Assembly: GCA_036346405.1 (NCBI GenBank)
Contig: CM070562.1
Location: 98,482,284 to 98,546,283, forward strand
DNA: 64,000 bases
Reading direction: 5' to 3'
DNA from: Phyllostachys edulis
Taxonomy: Eukaryota; Streptophyta; Magnoliopsida; Poales; Poaceae
Made by a program: the position numbers and the translations under genes. Positions 31,661 through 42,100 of the stretch are shown here, piece after piece (the first letter of the stretch is position 1; every line of letters begins with the position of its first letter). The notes under the pieces are model-generated. The model made no database searches, was not told the DNA's origin, and worked only from the letters and a program-made list of their open reading frames with translations.

Positions 31661-34600
31661 TGTTGGGACCGAAAAATGCAATTCTAGACCCTCTGTGTAT
31701 ACTGCACTAGTCCAGGATCACGCTAGTACACACAGTATCAACATAGATGACTATCGATCCACACAAAACGATTAATAGCATAAATGAGTAATTTAATAAA
31801 CAAATAATCATTTTGACCTTATGGTCAAGTTTACACTTATTAAGCCACGTAGGGCTAGCAATAAAGAAATAAGCAGCTGAACAGATAACTTCAGCGGAAT
31901 CCCATTAATTCGCCACAGGCAACCGACTAGGATCAAGAACCTAGCGATCAGGCACCTTCGTAAAACTCCTCCTCGAAAGCAGGCGAAGACTCCTTCACTT
32001 CTGTTGATTGATTATAGCAAGCATGAGTACACAACCGTACTCGCAAGTCATACCACAGAATACAATTTATACATGATGGCTTATTCCAAAGGAATGGCTT
32101 CTGTGGTTCTTTTGCAGAAATGCAACATTTGCAATTTGAATATGAATAATAGATTGAAACATGAAGTAAAAAAAATAAACAATATTAATTTTAACAGTTT
32201 AATTTCACAAAGACACATAACCTAAATCAGTTATTCACACAGCCATATGACTTAGATCACACAGCTCCCTTCCCAAGAGTTTTGTAAAAATCTACCTCTC
32301 GTGTGAAATCCCCGAGCATGTCCATGACCGTGGATGCGGCTATTCGAATAGATTAATTAACACTCTGTAGAGTTTGTACACTTTACCCACACGATACAAC
32401 TAGTGTAGCTAGCACTAATCATAACAAAACGTTTCAGAAACTGCATCTCAAGCATTGACACTCCCAGTGTGCTTTACCGCTATACCAATCCAAACACGGT
32501 GCCTTGGCATAACACACACCATTGGACAGAAAAACGGTGAACCGTCCCGCGATGTGACTAGTTGGTAGAACACACCTCCACCCATGCAACACAGCCTAAC
32601 CTACTACATGAGTAATCAATGTCAAGAATCCATAACTTACTAAGTTAGGCCCGTCCCATACCAGGCATGTGGTCGTACAGTAAGACTCAGTTCAATGGCA
32701 TATAAAGTTAAGTCCTTAATTGACCAAGGCAAGACTTCCAATTTCTAGCTATTATTCCCTATGCACACAGTGTATTATTCCCATGCACACAGCTCCACCA
32801 AAGCACACAGTACCACTTGCCTCCTCTAAATCCTTTCCCACCCTGTTGGTTAAGTGCAACATATGCCATCAATGAGTAATAGCACACAGTACACACAGTT
32901 TTATCGCATAGTTCCATAATCACTTAGTCAAGTTTATAATTGAAACTTACATGAAATGATGACTCGTGGTATGGCTAAGCAATCTAATCGTATCTAACCA
33001 ACCCACGTTGGTACTACGATAAAACCAACTAATCAAGGAACCAATCTACGGTGAAAAAAGATTATGACATAACAATAGACAAGTGTGGATATAACAAATT
33101 GGATTAATAACTAAACCCAAAAGCATTTAAATCAATACTTAAAGTAAATGCAGTAATTTGAATCAAAGTATTTTAAAAACTAGATTCAACATGATCAAAG
33201 GTATGACTTGCCTTGAAATAGGTCTAGGTACTGATCTTGCACTTGAGGCACTCCTTCTTCTTCAAAGTTCCCCGAAGTATCGACGTCTACTCGCAAACGA
33301 AGCAAATAAACAAAACAAATAATTAACAGAGGCAAACCAAACTCCAAAAATTAAATAAAAAAACTCAGATAAATAGATCTCAAATTTATATGAATTTAGA
33401 AATTTGAATGGGCTCAATCGGAGTTCGAATGCAAAATATATGTGCTTTGGAAGTTTGAAATCACATAAAATCATGAAAATCATAATTTATGGATTTACTG
33501 AATTATTTCTCTGAAGGAAAAATGATATATGACGTTATCATGACATCAACAAGGTAATTTTGGCTAGAAAACAAATAAAAGGAAATTCAATTATCAGGTG
33601 GGACCCACTAGCATAGAGATGGGTTCATGTGGACTAGGTTCATGGACTCTTTGGTTCGGGTTGGATCTTGGCATGCCACATGGCTGCTGACCCGGACATG
33701 ACGAGGGCACCACATAAGCAAAGAGGCTTATGTGGACGATGATGTGGCACATGAGTTGGCTTGCCACGTCAACAATTATAGGAGTTACTCGAGAGGGGTG
33801 GAGACGGTGACCGGCAGCTTGAGCTCGTCTTCGATGGCAATGGTCGGCAAAGGAGCTTTGACGGATTGGCAAAACGAGATCCCATGATCAAGGAGAAGCA
33901 CCTAGAGGCGGTGGCTCGGTGAGGATGATGGCGTGTCATCGGTGGTGGCGACTTCAACGGCGGAGTGGCTTCGGCTTACTTAAGATTCAGCGATTTGAGG
34001 GTGCCCGAAGGAATAGAAGGGGAGCACCGCGAAGCTCGTGTTGATGCGAATCCAATGGAGGTGGAAGAACGGCCGGAGGTGGTTTGACGATGAAGAAACT
34101 CGAGGGCGAAGAAGCCTCAACGGTGGTGGTGCTCGGGCGAAATTCGGCGGAACGAAGGCAGGAACGTGGATGAATCTTTAGGGTTTTGGAGGAGATGGAT
34201 GAGGCGCACAAAAGGACGCAGGTGGCTCTTTATATAGCGTTGGGCGGAAGGATTGAGAAGAAATAGAACCGGTGGTGCTCGCGTTCGTGAAGGACATGGA
34301 CTCCAGAGTCCTTGATGAAGACGATGGTGAGGCGGCACTAGCGGTGGGCCCACACGGCAGGGACACAAGAGAAAAGGAAGGAGCAGTGGGCTCTCGGCGC
34401 TGGGCTGGTTTCATGCGAACGCAAGGGGAGGGCCACGTGCGCGGAAAAGGAAACTGGGCTAAAGGAATTCAGCCCGGATACTATTCCGAGATTTTAATTA
34501 GTTTTTCTATTTTAGAAAATAGTAGAAATTCGAAATGGCAATATAAAATAGCAAATGAACTTGGAAAAAATTCTAGAAAATATATCCAAGCACATAGAAT

Positions 34601-34775
34601 CCAAATAAAATAGTTTTGACCATTGTTGATGTTGACTTTAATCATATTAAATTGTTTTAATATCCAAAGTCCATGTTTAAGCTTTTGAATTAAATTCAAA
34701 TAAATCCAAATGGTGAATTTTCTCCCTACTAACTATTCAAAAGATTTTTAAAGGTCAAAAAATTGGGATGTTACA
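31661..34775 (-). mobile_element. Solo LTR, 3.1 kb, inserted in copia RNase H
   Basis: On the minus strand the unit starts TGTAACATCCCAATTTTTTG and ends TTTTCGGTCCCAACA. It is flanked by identical 5-bp duplications CTGGA (31656-31660 and 34776-34780). No internal retroelement genes, primer-binding site or polypurine tract are present, so it is a solo LTR. The minus-strand TATA (CTATATAAAGAGCC) is near 34229-34237, followed downstream by GC-rich sequence at 33590-34220. It shares 3' motifs with the long LTR at 23345-27932. TGTAACATCCC starts are common in large grass gypsy LTRs. Confidence 0.92.
34229..34237 (-). promoter_or_regulatory. TATA box in the solo LTR
   Basis: CTATATAAAGAGCC on the minus strand, about 540 bp from the LTR start, followed by GC-rich sequence typical of a transcribed leader. 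Confidence 0.55.
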
Positions 34776-34780
34776 CTGGA

Positions 34781-36300
34781 TGTGGCGAATCATTCGCCGA
34801 AGGCAAGCACATTCTCGTGAGGCCTCGCATAGTGCTATAATTTCCGAGTGGTTCGTCGAAGTTGATACAAGACTTTGCTTAGACGATTTCCATGAAATTA
34901 AAGTTCCACCACATAGGAATACATAGCGTGTTTGTGACTTGGCTGTATGCAGGTCTGATAGGTACCCGGCATCTGTATAGCCGTTCATCGACAGGTCTTG
35001 GTTCTTTATGTAGAACAAACCAAGGTTTTTGCTTCCTTGGAGGTATCGGAAGATGTCCTTCATTCCCTGCCAATGCCTTTGGTAGGTTCTGCACTATACC
35101 TTGCTAATAGGTTTACGGCAAATGTAATGCCTGATCTCGTACAGTTTGCTAAATACATGAGTGCTTCTATTGCACTTAATTACGGGAATTCCGGTCCCAG
35201 GACTTCCTCCCCCTCTTCTCAGCTGCAAGGATCTCCTGACCATTGACACTTTCGACGGGTATACCTTTTCAAAACTGAACCTTTCTAACACTTTCTGAGT
35301 GTAGGTTGACTCATGTACTAAAATCCCTTCACGGGCATGCTCAAGCTGCAAGCCTAGGCAATATTTGGTTTTACCCAAATCTTTCATTTCGAACTTCGAC
35401 TCTAGGTAAGAGCTTGCTTCCTTAATTTCTTCCAAGGTTCTGATGATATTCAGATCATCTTCATACACTGAGATTATACAAAATACATCCTGAGATCGTC
35501 GTATAAATACACAGGGATTATTCTCATTGTTCGTGTAGCCTTTCTTGCATAGAAATCCGCTTCAATCGATTATACCACATCCTGCCTGATTGCTTAAGTT
35601 CGTACAGTGACTTTCTAAGTTTTACACTGTATAGATTTCTATTTGCTCTGTTTTGGTTCGGGACAGGGATACATTCAGGTATCTTCATATAAATGTCCAA
35701 ATCCAAATTTTCATAAGGTATGCAGTTACCACATCCATCAATTTCATTTCTAATTTTAAGTTCACTACCATTGAGATTAAATATCTAAAGAGAGTTCTGC
35801 CTATGTCTGGGGAATAGGTTTCTTCATAATCAACTCCTAGACATTAAGTGAAACCTTATGCAACGAGCCTTGCTTCTTTTTATTTCTCTTTCGAACAAAT
35901 ACCCGCTTATGCCCTACAAGGTGCACGTGGTGAGGCGTGCAGCTTACAGACCCAAACATCTCTCTTTTATTCAGAGAGAATAATTCAGTTTCTATTGCCT
36001 TCTTCCAATCTTCCCAATCTGATCTTTTCTTACATTCAGCGAGCGATGCAGACTCTGGATCAAGATCGATGATTGTGGCAATTTTCTTTGCAAAATCAAT
36101 ATCGACATTGGTTGTTGTCTTATTCATAGATTCTCCCGAGATCATCAAGTTTATAGCTATTTCTTCAAGGGGCGGTTCTTCTAATGCTTCTACTTGCTCA
36201 CCGCTACTTTCAATTACGGGGGTAAGTCCCTTTAGTTTTTCAGCTTCGATGTGTGCGCACACATCCATGCTGATATCTCCCTTCATGGGGATGTTCAATT
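34781..36300 (-). pseudogene. Copia reverse transcriptase and proximal RNase H
   Basis: Minus-strand blocks in order: IATIIDLDPESASLAECKKR with SDWEDWKKAIETELFSLNKR (RT start, about 35837-36298), VKLRKSLYELKQSGRMWYNR (35524-35706), the YEDDLNII catalytic motif (normally YVDD) with KFEMKDLGKTKYCLGLQLEH (35094-35468), then YLQGSKNLGLFYI and YTDAGYLSDL (RNase H, 34781-35063). Frameshifts separate the blocks. Tyr-Glu-Asp-Asp at the active site departs from the usual YVDD, and the copy is inactive in any case. Confidence 0.88.
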
Positions 36301-36589
36301 CTGGAATGCCTTTTTGAAGGTTCCATACTGGTGCCAGGTCTCAACTGGCTCCTCTTCTGGTTTCGGGGAATTTCGGTGGTCGGCTGTGTCAAGTCCTTCT
36401 TATCCTTTTTCATTAGGCGTCCCCGGTTTCTTCGAATTCGAGGGGCCAGAATTCTCGTCCTTTTTAGGCCTTAAGATGGGATTAGTGATACCTTCATCGG
36501 TATTTTAGCCCTCTCCAGTGCATTGTGTGCAAGTACATGCAACTTGGTCACGCTCTTCAAATCACTAAAGTGGTCAAGTAGTTGATTTG

Positions 36590-36740
36590 CTAATGTTTGC
36601 AAATCAATTATCTTCTGGATTTCAATTGTCTTCTAGACTTCGATTATCTTCTGGACTTCTCTATTTGCTTCACTAGTGCACGGGTCATGTGCATGGATTT
36701 CAATTATCTTCTGGACTTCAATTATCTTCTAGACTTCTCT
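36590..36740 (-). repeat. 18-bp in-frame repeats in copia pol
   Basis: Five copies of an 18-bp unit (plus strand ATTATCTTCTGGACTTCA and variants) encode EVQKII or close variants on the minus strand, just before IIDLQTLANQLLDHF. Two groups are split by a 24-nt spacer. Related elements normally carry this motif once between integrase and RT, so this looks like a local expansion. Confidence 0.7.
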
Positions 36741-37170
36741 ATTTCCCGACATTTTCATCAAGGGGTTGATTTCCTCACCCTAATGACAGGAAACTATCAT
36801 CATCTAATATACTATCAGCGAATCAGGCAGTATGCAAATCTCTCGTCATAGGGTCCAAATACCTGATTATGGATGATGTCTCATAACCAACGTATATCCC
36901 AGACTTTCGGAGAATGCCTATTGTAGTTCGCTGTGGTGGTGGTATAGATACATAAACCTTGCAACCAAATCTTCAAAGATGAGAAATTTTCTGTGCTGAC
37001 CCTTGCACTAGTTGCATAGGTGAATAGATGTTATATGCCGACGGTCTAAAATTGATGAGAGTTGCTGCGAGTAGGACTACGTGTCCCCAACATGTAGTTG
37101 TAAATTATAATTCTTCAAAGTGGTCAGGCAAAAATTTAATCATTTTAATTAATGTCTCTGCTAGTCCGTT

Positions 37171-37700
37171 TTAGGTGTGGACATACGGTACGGAATGCTC
37201 AACTTTAATTCCCATTTTCGTGCAATAATCATCAAATGTCTTCGAAATAAACTTTCCGACATTGTCCATTCTGATGGACTTCACATGATGATCAGGGAAA
37301 TTATTCTTAATTTTAACTATATGTGATATTAGCTTTGTAAAAGCGTGGTTTCTCGTAGACAATAAATATATATACAACCATTCCGAGGAAGCATCGATGA
37401 GCACTATAAAATACCTAAATGGCCATAACAGCGGCTGTATAAGACCACAAATGTTTCCCTGGATACGATCCAAGAATGCAGGGACTTCATCATTCACTTT
37501 CAGAGCAGAGGTCTACTAATTAATGTCCCGGTGGCACATGAGGGGCACACTAAATCTTCCTTATTTGGAAAATTCTTTAGATTGATATTATGTCCCTGTG
37601 AATTGTTAATTACCTTTCTCATCATCCTAAGACTTAGGCGGCACAATCTATCATGTCAGAGATAGAAAAGTTCAGAGGTTCTACATACGGTTTTCATGGC
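37171..37700 (-). pseudogene. Copia integrase
   Basis: The core reads FLDRIQGNICGLIQPLLWPF, FIVLIDASSEWLYIYLLSTR, FPDHHVKSIRMDNVGKFISK and IKVEHSVPYVHT. This matches the copia integrase DDE domain (first Asp in LIDAS, second in MDN). The zinc-binding HHCC part upstream (37500-37700) is readable in pieces (MMRKVINNSQGHN, LVCPSCATGT). A stop lies between the two parts. Confidence 0.85.
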
Positions 37701-38282
37701 AGTATCGGTTGCAGATGCCTTAATATTAGTGTAGTATAGCCCAGTTTCATATGAAGGAAGTCGTTCTAATGCCCTTTTCCACTTTCTTCACGCTTTGTAA
37801 TGAGCAGGTATTCCTTACCATACTCTTCTTCAGTCTCTACGTGGAAATCGTTAGCACGAATATCCTTGAGAGTTCTGGTCGGTTCTGGGTACAACAAGGC
37901 TTCTTTAATGACCAAAGTTGTGCCCATCGGAAGTATAATTGTGGCCCTTCCTGAGCGTATTATACAAGTACCACTGCCTATGATTGCCGTAAGACTACCA
38001 GTATTCTTACTGATTGACTGAAAGATTTCGTCTCTCTCAAGGTGGTATTCATTGTGCCGCTATTCGCTAAGCACGCTTCTTCCATAGGGTGCCACACGCG
38101 TTCTGATACTTCAAATACCAGAACATAACTTGTTATTATAAATACGGGAAAAATAAGCCTTGTAGGACTCGTCATAAGAATTTTAATGCTTTGCTCTCCT
38201 AGAGCTTACAACCATTATTCACAGTTCCATCACAATCACAAACTATAAGTGACTGTAAAAAGATCTAAGTGCAATGCGTGCA

Positions 38283-38908
38283 CTAGACCGAATCAGTGAA
38301 GTATTCGTAAACTTCTGCCTCAATCTGCTCCATGGCGATCTTCTCCTCTTGGGCAACTAGGGTTGCGGCCGCTGCGATATTCAAAGGAGGAGTGATGGGG
38401 GCTACTACTGGGTTGCCCATGTCCATGAGTGCAACTAATGGTTGTGGACCCTCTATGCCTGCAATGGCGAGGTGTGCCTCATGCTGTCCTTTACCCTTAT
38501 TCTTAGACTGGAAAGCATCAATAACGTACAACCTACGACCTTACCCTTCTTTCCTCTCTCCTTTGTGAGAGGCTTCCTCACCTTGTAGTTGCTAGCATTG
38601 GCTTCATGGCCAATATTGCTACTAGGCAGCTGTGAGATGTAGTTCTTCCTTAGAACATCATCTCGAGCTTTTGCAACTTGCATGATGTCAATCAATTTGG
38701 CATACTTCTTGTAGCCATCTTGACGATAGTTGCGTGCGGATTGCACCACATTCAGGTGAAAGGTAGAGAGAGTCCTCCCAATCTTCTGCTCATCCGTGGT
38801 TACCTTACCACAGAATTGAAGACTGGTACAAATTCTGTACAAATTATGGCCATGTTGGGCCAGCTCTTCGAACTCCTGGTTCGTGATGCCAGTCATTTCT
38901 ATATTCAT
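38283..38908 (-). pseudogene. Copia gag
   Basis: The block at 38453-38908 reads GITNQEFEELAQHGHNLYRI, VTTDEQKIGRTLSTFHLNVV and YRQDGYKKYAKLIDIMQVAK, then NYISQLPSSNIGHEANAS. This fits the C-terminal part of grass copia Gag, which coats element RNA. A second block (38283-38531) continues in another frame. Upstream of 38908 the N-terminal part is not recognisable. Confidence 0.65.
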
Positions 38909-38989
38909 GCAAATAGTTCATAAAATTACTGTTGTCAGTTTACATAAAATGGTTGCAAAATTCTCATAATGCTCTTCGAACTCCCGGTT

Positions 38990-40660
38990 CATGATCCTGT
39001 ATTTTTTTTCTATGCATTTTTCATGATTTACTGCTATTTTCAGTGATTAAAAGTAATATAAACAATCACAGATAATCAAAACAACAAATACAATATATAA
39101 ATTGCATAGAATAATAATAACAAAGTTAAACATGCTTCGAATGCTCAAAATAATTCAAAAATTGAATTCTCGAGGCTCTTTTCTGTTGGAATATGAATTT
39201 TTAGAGAATTATGCATTTTCCAGGCGCTGAAGCGCTAATAATCAGTTCTTAGAAATTTTCGTGCAATTTTTCAATTTCTGAGGGGTTATTTTGCAAGAAT
39301 TTATTTTCCAAAATATTTCCTCGCAATTTTTAGAATTTTGAGGCTTTATTTGCAAATTTTCAGTTCTGAGAAATTTTTTCTTAATTTTAGAAAAACCTGA
39401 GGGCCTTTTTGCAAAAATTCCAACATTTCTTTTCTTTCGTTTTCTTTTTCTTTTACAAACTTCATTGGCTAGGGCCATTTCGGCCCACTCGGCCCATACT
39501 CCTGGGTCATAAGGGGGGCAGGGGGATGCTAGGGTTCCCCTGCCCCTGTTCTTCCATGGTGGTGGTGGAGCGCGGCGGGTGCAAGGCAGCGGTGGTGGCT
39601 GCAGGTCGGTGGTGCGACGTGATCAGGCGATCGGGCGTAGCCGCACTGTCAAGACGATCGATGGAAGCAAGCACGCTTGCTGTGATCGCGATTCGAGCTC
39701 GTCTTGGCGAGGTCGAGAGGCTTAGCGTGATGGCCACACCACGGATCTTCTTGGCGGTGGGCGCGCCGCTGTGAGTCGGCAAGAATAAGCGGGCCGCGAG
39801 GTCGTGTGTAGACGGCGGCGGCCATGGCGCCAGCGTGGCCAGGCGTCTTTGCGGTCGCAGGCGTAAGCGTAGCCGTCTTGGGCGGGGCTAATGGGAAGGT
39901 TGGTGCGGCTTTGGCCGGTGCGGAGCCCATCGGGTGTGGTGTGGGGCCGGGAGCCGGCGGCTTTAGGCCAGCGGTTAGCCGATGACACGTGCGGCTTGAG
40001 GCGGCGGTGCGCCCATGCGGTGCCGGCGCCACCCCCTTTTTTTCTTTCTTTGCTCGGCGCATGGCAGCCATGGCTTCGTAGGCGCGGCTTCAGCGGCGCA
40101 CAGGTTCGCATACGGGTCGGCGACTTCTGCGGTGGTGACACGGCTCCGGACCGGGTTGGCACTTCGATGGCGCTGCCACGCAGTGGCAGTGGCACCGACA
40201 ACAGGTGGTGGCTTCAAGCGATGGTAATCATCGTGCAATCATCGGAAGGGCTGCTTGTGATAAAGCGATCTGACGATGCCATGCGCAAAATTGCGCGTAG
40301 AGATTATTTTTTTTCGTTACTATTTATGTTATATTGTTCATGCAATCCACCGATCGGCTTGGCCGGCGACTTCAAGTCGGCTTACGGTAGATTAGAACGG
40401 ATTTGCAATCCACAGTGCAATCATCATCTACTCTTTCATGTAATCTATCGATCGGCATTGTACCGGCGACTTCAAGTCGGCTCGCGGTAGATTAGAGCGG
40501 ATTTGCACCGTAAGATAAAATAATATAGAAAACAACAATTGCGAAATTGAAAACGATCTAGAAAAACGATTCAATCTATGAGCGCCATGCTACGACAGTT
40601 ACCTTTCGATCCGAGTAGAGTAGGTCTAGAGGTAGGCCAGAGTCGATCGTGCTGATAACG
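38990..40660 (-). other. Long copia leader region
   Basis: The 1.7 kb between the 5' LTR and gag is unusually long for copia. 38990-39480 is AT-rich; 39500-40250 is GC-rich with no gene I recognise. Two direct repeats, 40345-40408 and 40446-40508, share CGGCGACTTCAAGTCGGCT and GGTAGATTAGAxCGGATTTGC. On the minus strand, CGTTATCAGCACGATCG right after the LTR is the primer-binding site position; TATCAGCACG is used by many plant copia elements. Confidence 0.6.
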
Positions 40661-40994
40661 TGTTAAGGAACCGTTGCTGGCGAGTCCAGTCCGAACGGTC
40701 ATTTCGTAGACAAGCGTAGAATCGCTTAGAACAATGCAAGAACAGACCGTACAGAATAGTAGATTGAACACAAAGATATAAGGGGGCTTCTTGCTTCTCT
40801 TTATTCCTCTTCTGTAAACCATAATACAATGGTTGGTGGGCCCCTCCTTTATATAGTCTTCGATGCTTCTCTTTATTCATCTTCTGTAAACCGTAATACA
40901 ATGGTTGGTAGGCCCCTCCTTTATATAGTTTTCGAGGTAGATGAGGAATCCATCATAGATCAGATCTGCAAGGTCTGGACCCAGGTTTCTATCA
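40661..40994 (-). repeat. 5' LTR of the copia element, with duplicated core promoter
   Basis: 334 bp; on the minus strand it starts TGATAGAAACCTGGGTCC and ends GGTTCCTTAACA. It aligns with the 3' LTR except for a tandem duplication of about 72 bp (40792-40863 and 40864-40935). The duplicated unit contains the TATA (plus-strand CCTTTATATAG) and the ATAATACAATGG block. This gives two TATA boxes where the 3' LTR has one. Confidence 0.88.
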
Positions 40995-40999
40995 CTTAT

Positions 41000-42100
41000 A
41001 ACGAACTTATCTACAAGAACGAGTTGCCAGCTAAGTTCGGTGCATCTTTAAATACCACACAGCTAACGCCACACAAGAATATCACTTCTCAACATGCGAT
41101 CCACCAATGACACTTAGCATCAATCAACAACAGTGGTCAATAAAAGGCAATGTCCTTTATTTGTCAAACAGGACGTGGTCAAGTCCGAGAAAAAATGGGG
41201 GTGGTTATCGGCGGTAACCAAACTTATCGGCGAGAACCGCGATTCTAAATACCAGCTTAAAAACTCTAAATTTAAATTTAAATTTAAATTTAAAATTCCG
41301 ACGTTTACATCCCAAATTCAAATTTATTCAGACGGAGTTCAACTGAGTTTTTCCCGGAATTTTCGGTTACTGACCGGAAACCGTTACTGGCCTCTGAGCG
41401 GTATTTTGCCCTGTAACGGATTTTCTATCCTTGGTCAAGCCTATCTCAAACACTTTCTGTTCTTGTTGAGATTTTGCTTTACTTGTGACAAAACAAAGAA
41501 TGGCAGTATACAAAAGCAAAGGTATGGTAATATCGAATGCACTATGTGACTTTCACCTGATGAAAAAGAGTTGCAACACCATGTCCTACTTATTTGGTTT
41601 GTTGCAGGATCAGGCAGTTTAATCAGATGCTCATACTTTACAATTTAAGGGTAAAGTGAAAGAAAAAAAAAACTGATACATATATTGATGATCTCAACCA
41701 AAAAATGGTGTGAATTATGGGAGTTAAGCCTGAACTGTTCTGAAAAAGAAATGCACAAAAGCATTGAGATACATATAGCAGATCAGTAGGCTGAAAGGAA
41801 CAAATAGAAACATGGACAGAGCATAAGCTGTGTATTGGGCTCTTTTAAAATTCCTTTTGATCTGTAAGCAGGACTATGTTCAGTGATCTTCCAGGACGTT
41901 CTTCTGGACCATCACCTCGTTTTGTCTCGGGTCACCATCTATATGTTCTTATTAACACTAAGCATCTCTCATCTCTTTGATAAACACCCCCCAAAAGGCG
42001 AGTGCCGAGAAAGGGCAACCATATACAACGCAATGCGGTTTAGTTTACTGTTGGAAAGCAGGCATTAGTAATCCGCCAACCCTCATTGCTGCCAAGTTTA
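41000..42100. other. Spacer and SFH 3' flank
   Basis: No gene is supported. An AAATTT hexanucleotide microsatellite lies at 41268-41297. Around 41190-41410 there are GGTAACC and ACCGG rich words that look like a worn repeat. The SFH 3' UTR probably occupies the part nearest 42100, but no clear polyadenylation signal was fixed. Confidence 0.4.

Larger units (their letters stand above)
30833..40994 (-). mobile_element. Ty1/copia element, complete ends, nested insertion
   Basis: The minus-strand element has a 3' LTR (30833-31096) and a 5' LTR (40661-40994). Its gag, integrase, RT and RNase H lie in copia order between them. Flanking 5-mers are CTAAT (30828-30832) and CTTAT (40995-40999), a near-match. 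Without the 3115-bp solo LTR inserted at 31661-34775 it would be about 7.0 kb. Coding is broken by several frameshifts and stops, so the copy is inactive. Confidence 0.88.

Noticed and set aside
35837..36317. Overlapping plus-strand ORFs at the copia RT
   Set aside because: They are antisense shadows of the minus-strand reverse transcriptase, whose motifs are clear.
41190..41420. Possible transposon terminus with GGTAACC/ACCGG words
   Set aside because: No paired end, duplication or known terminal motif could be shown.
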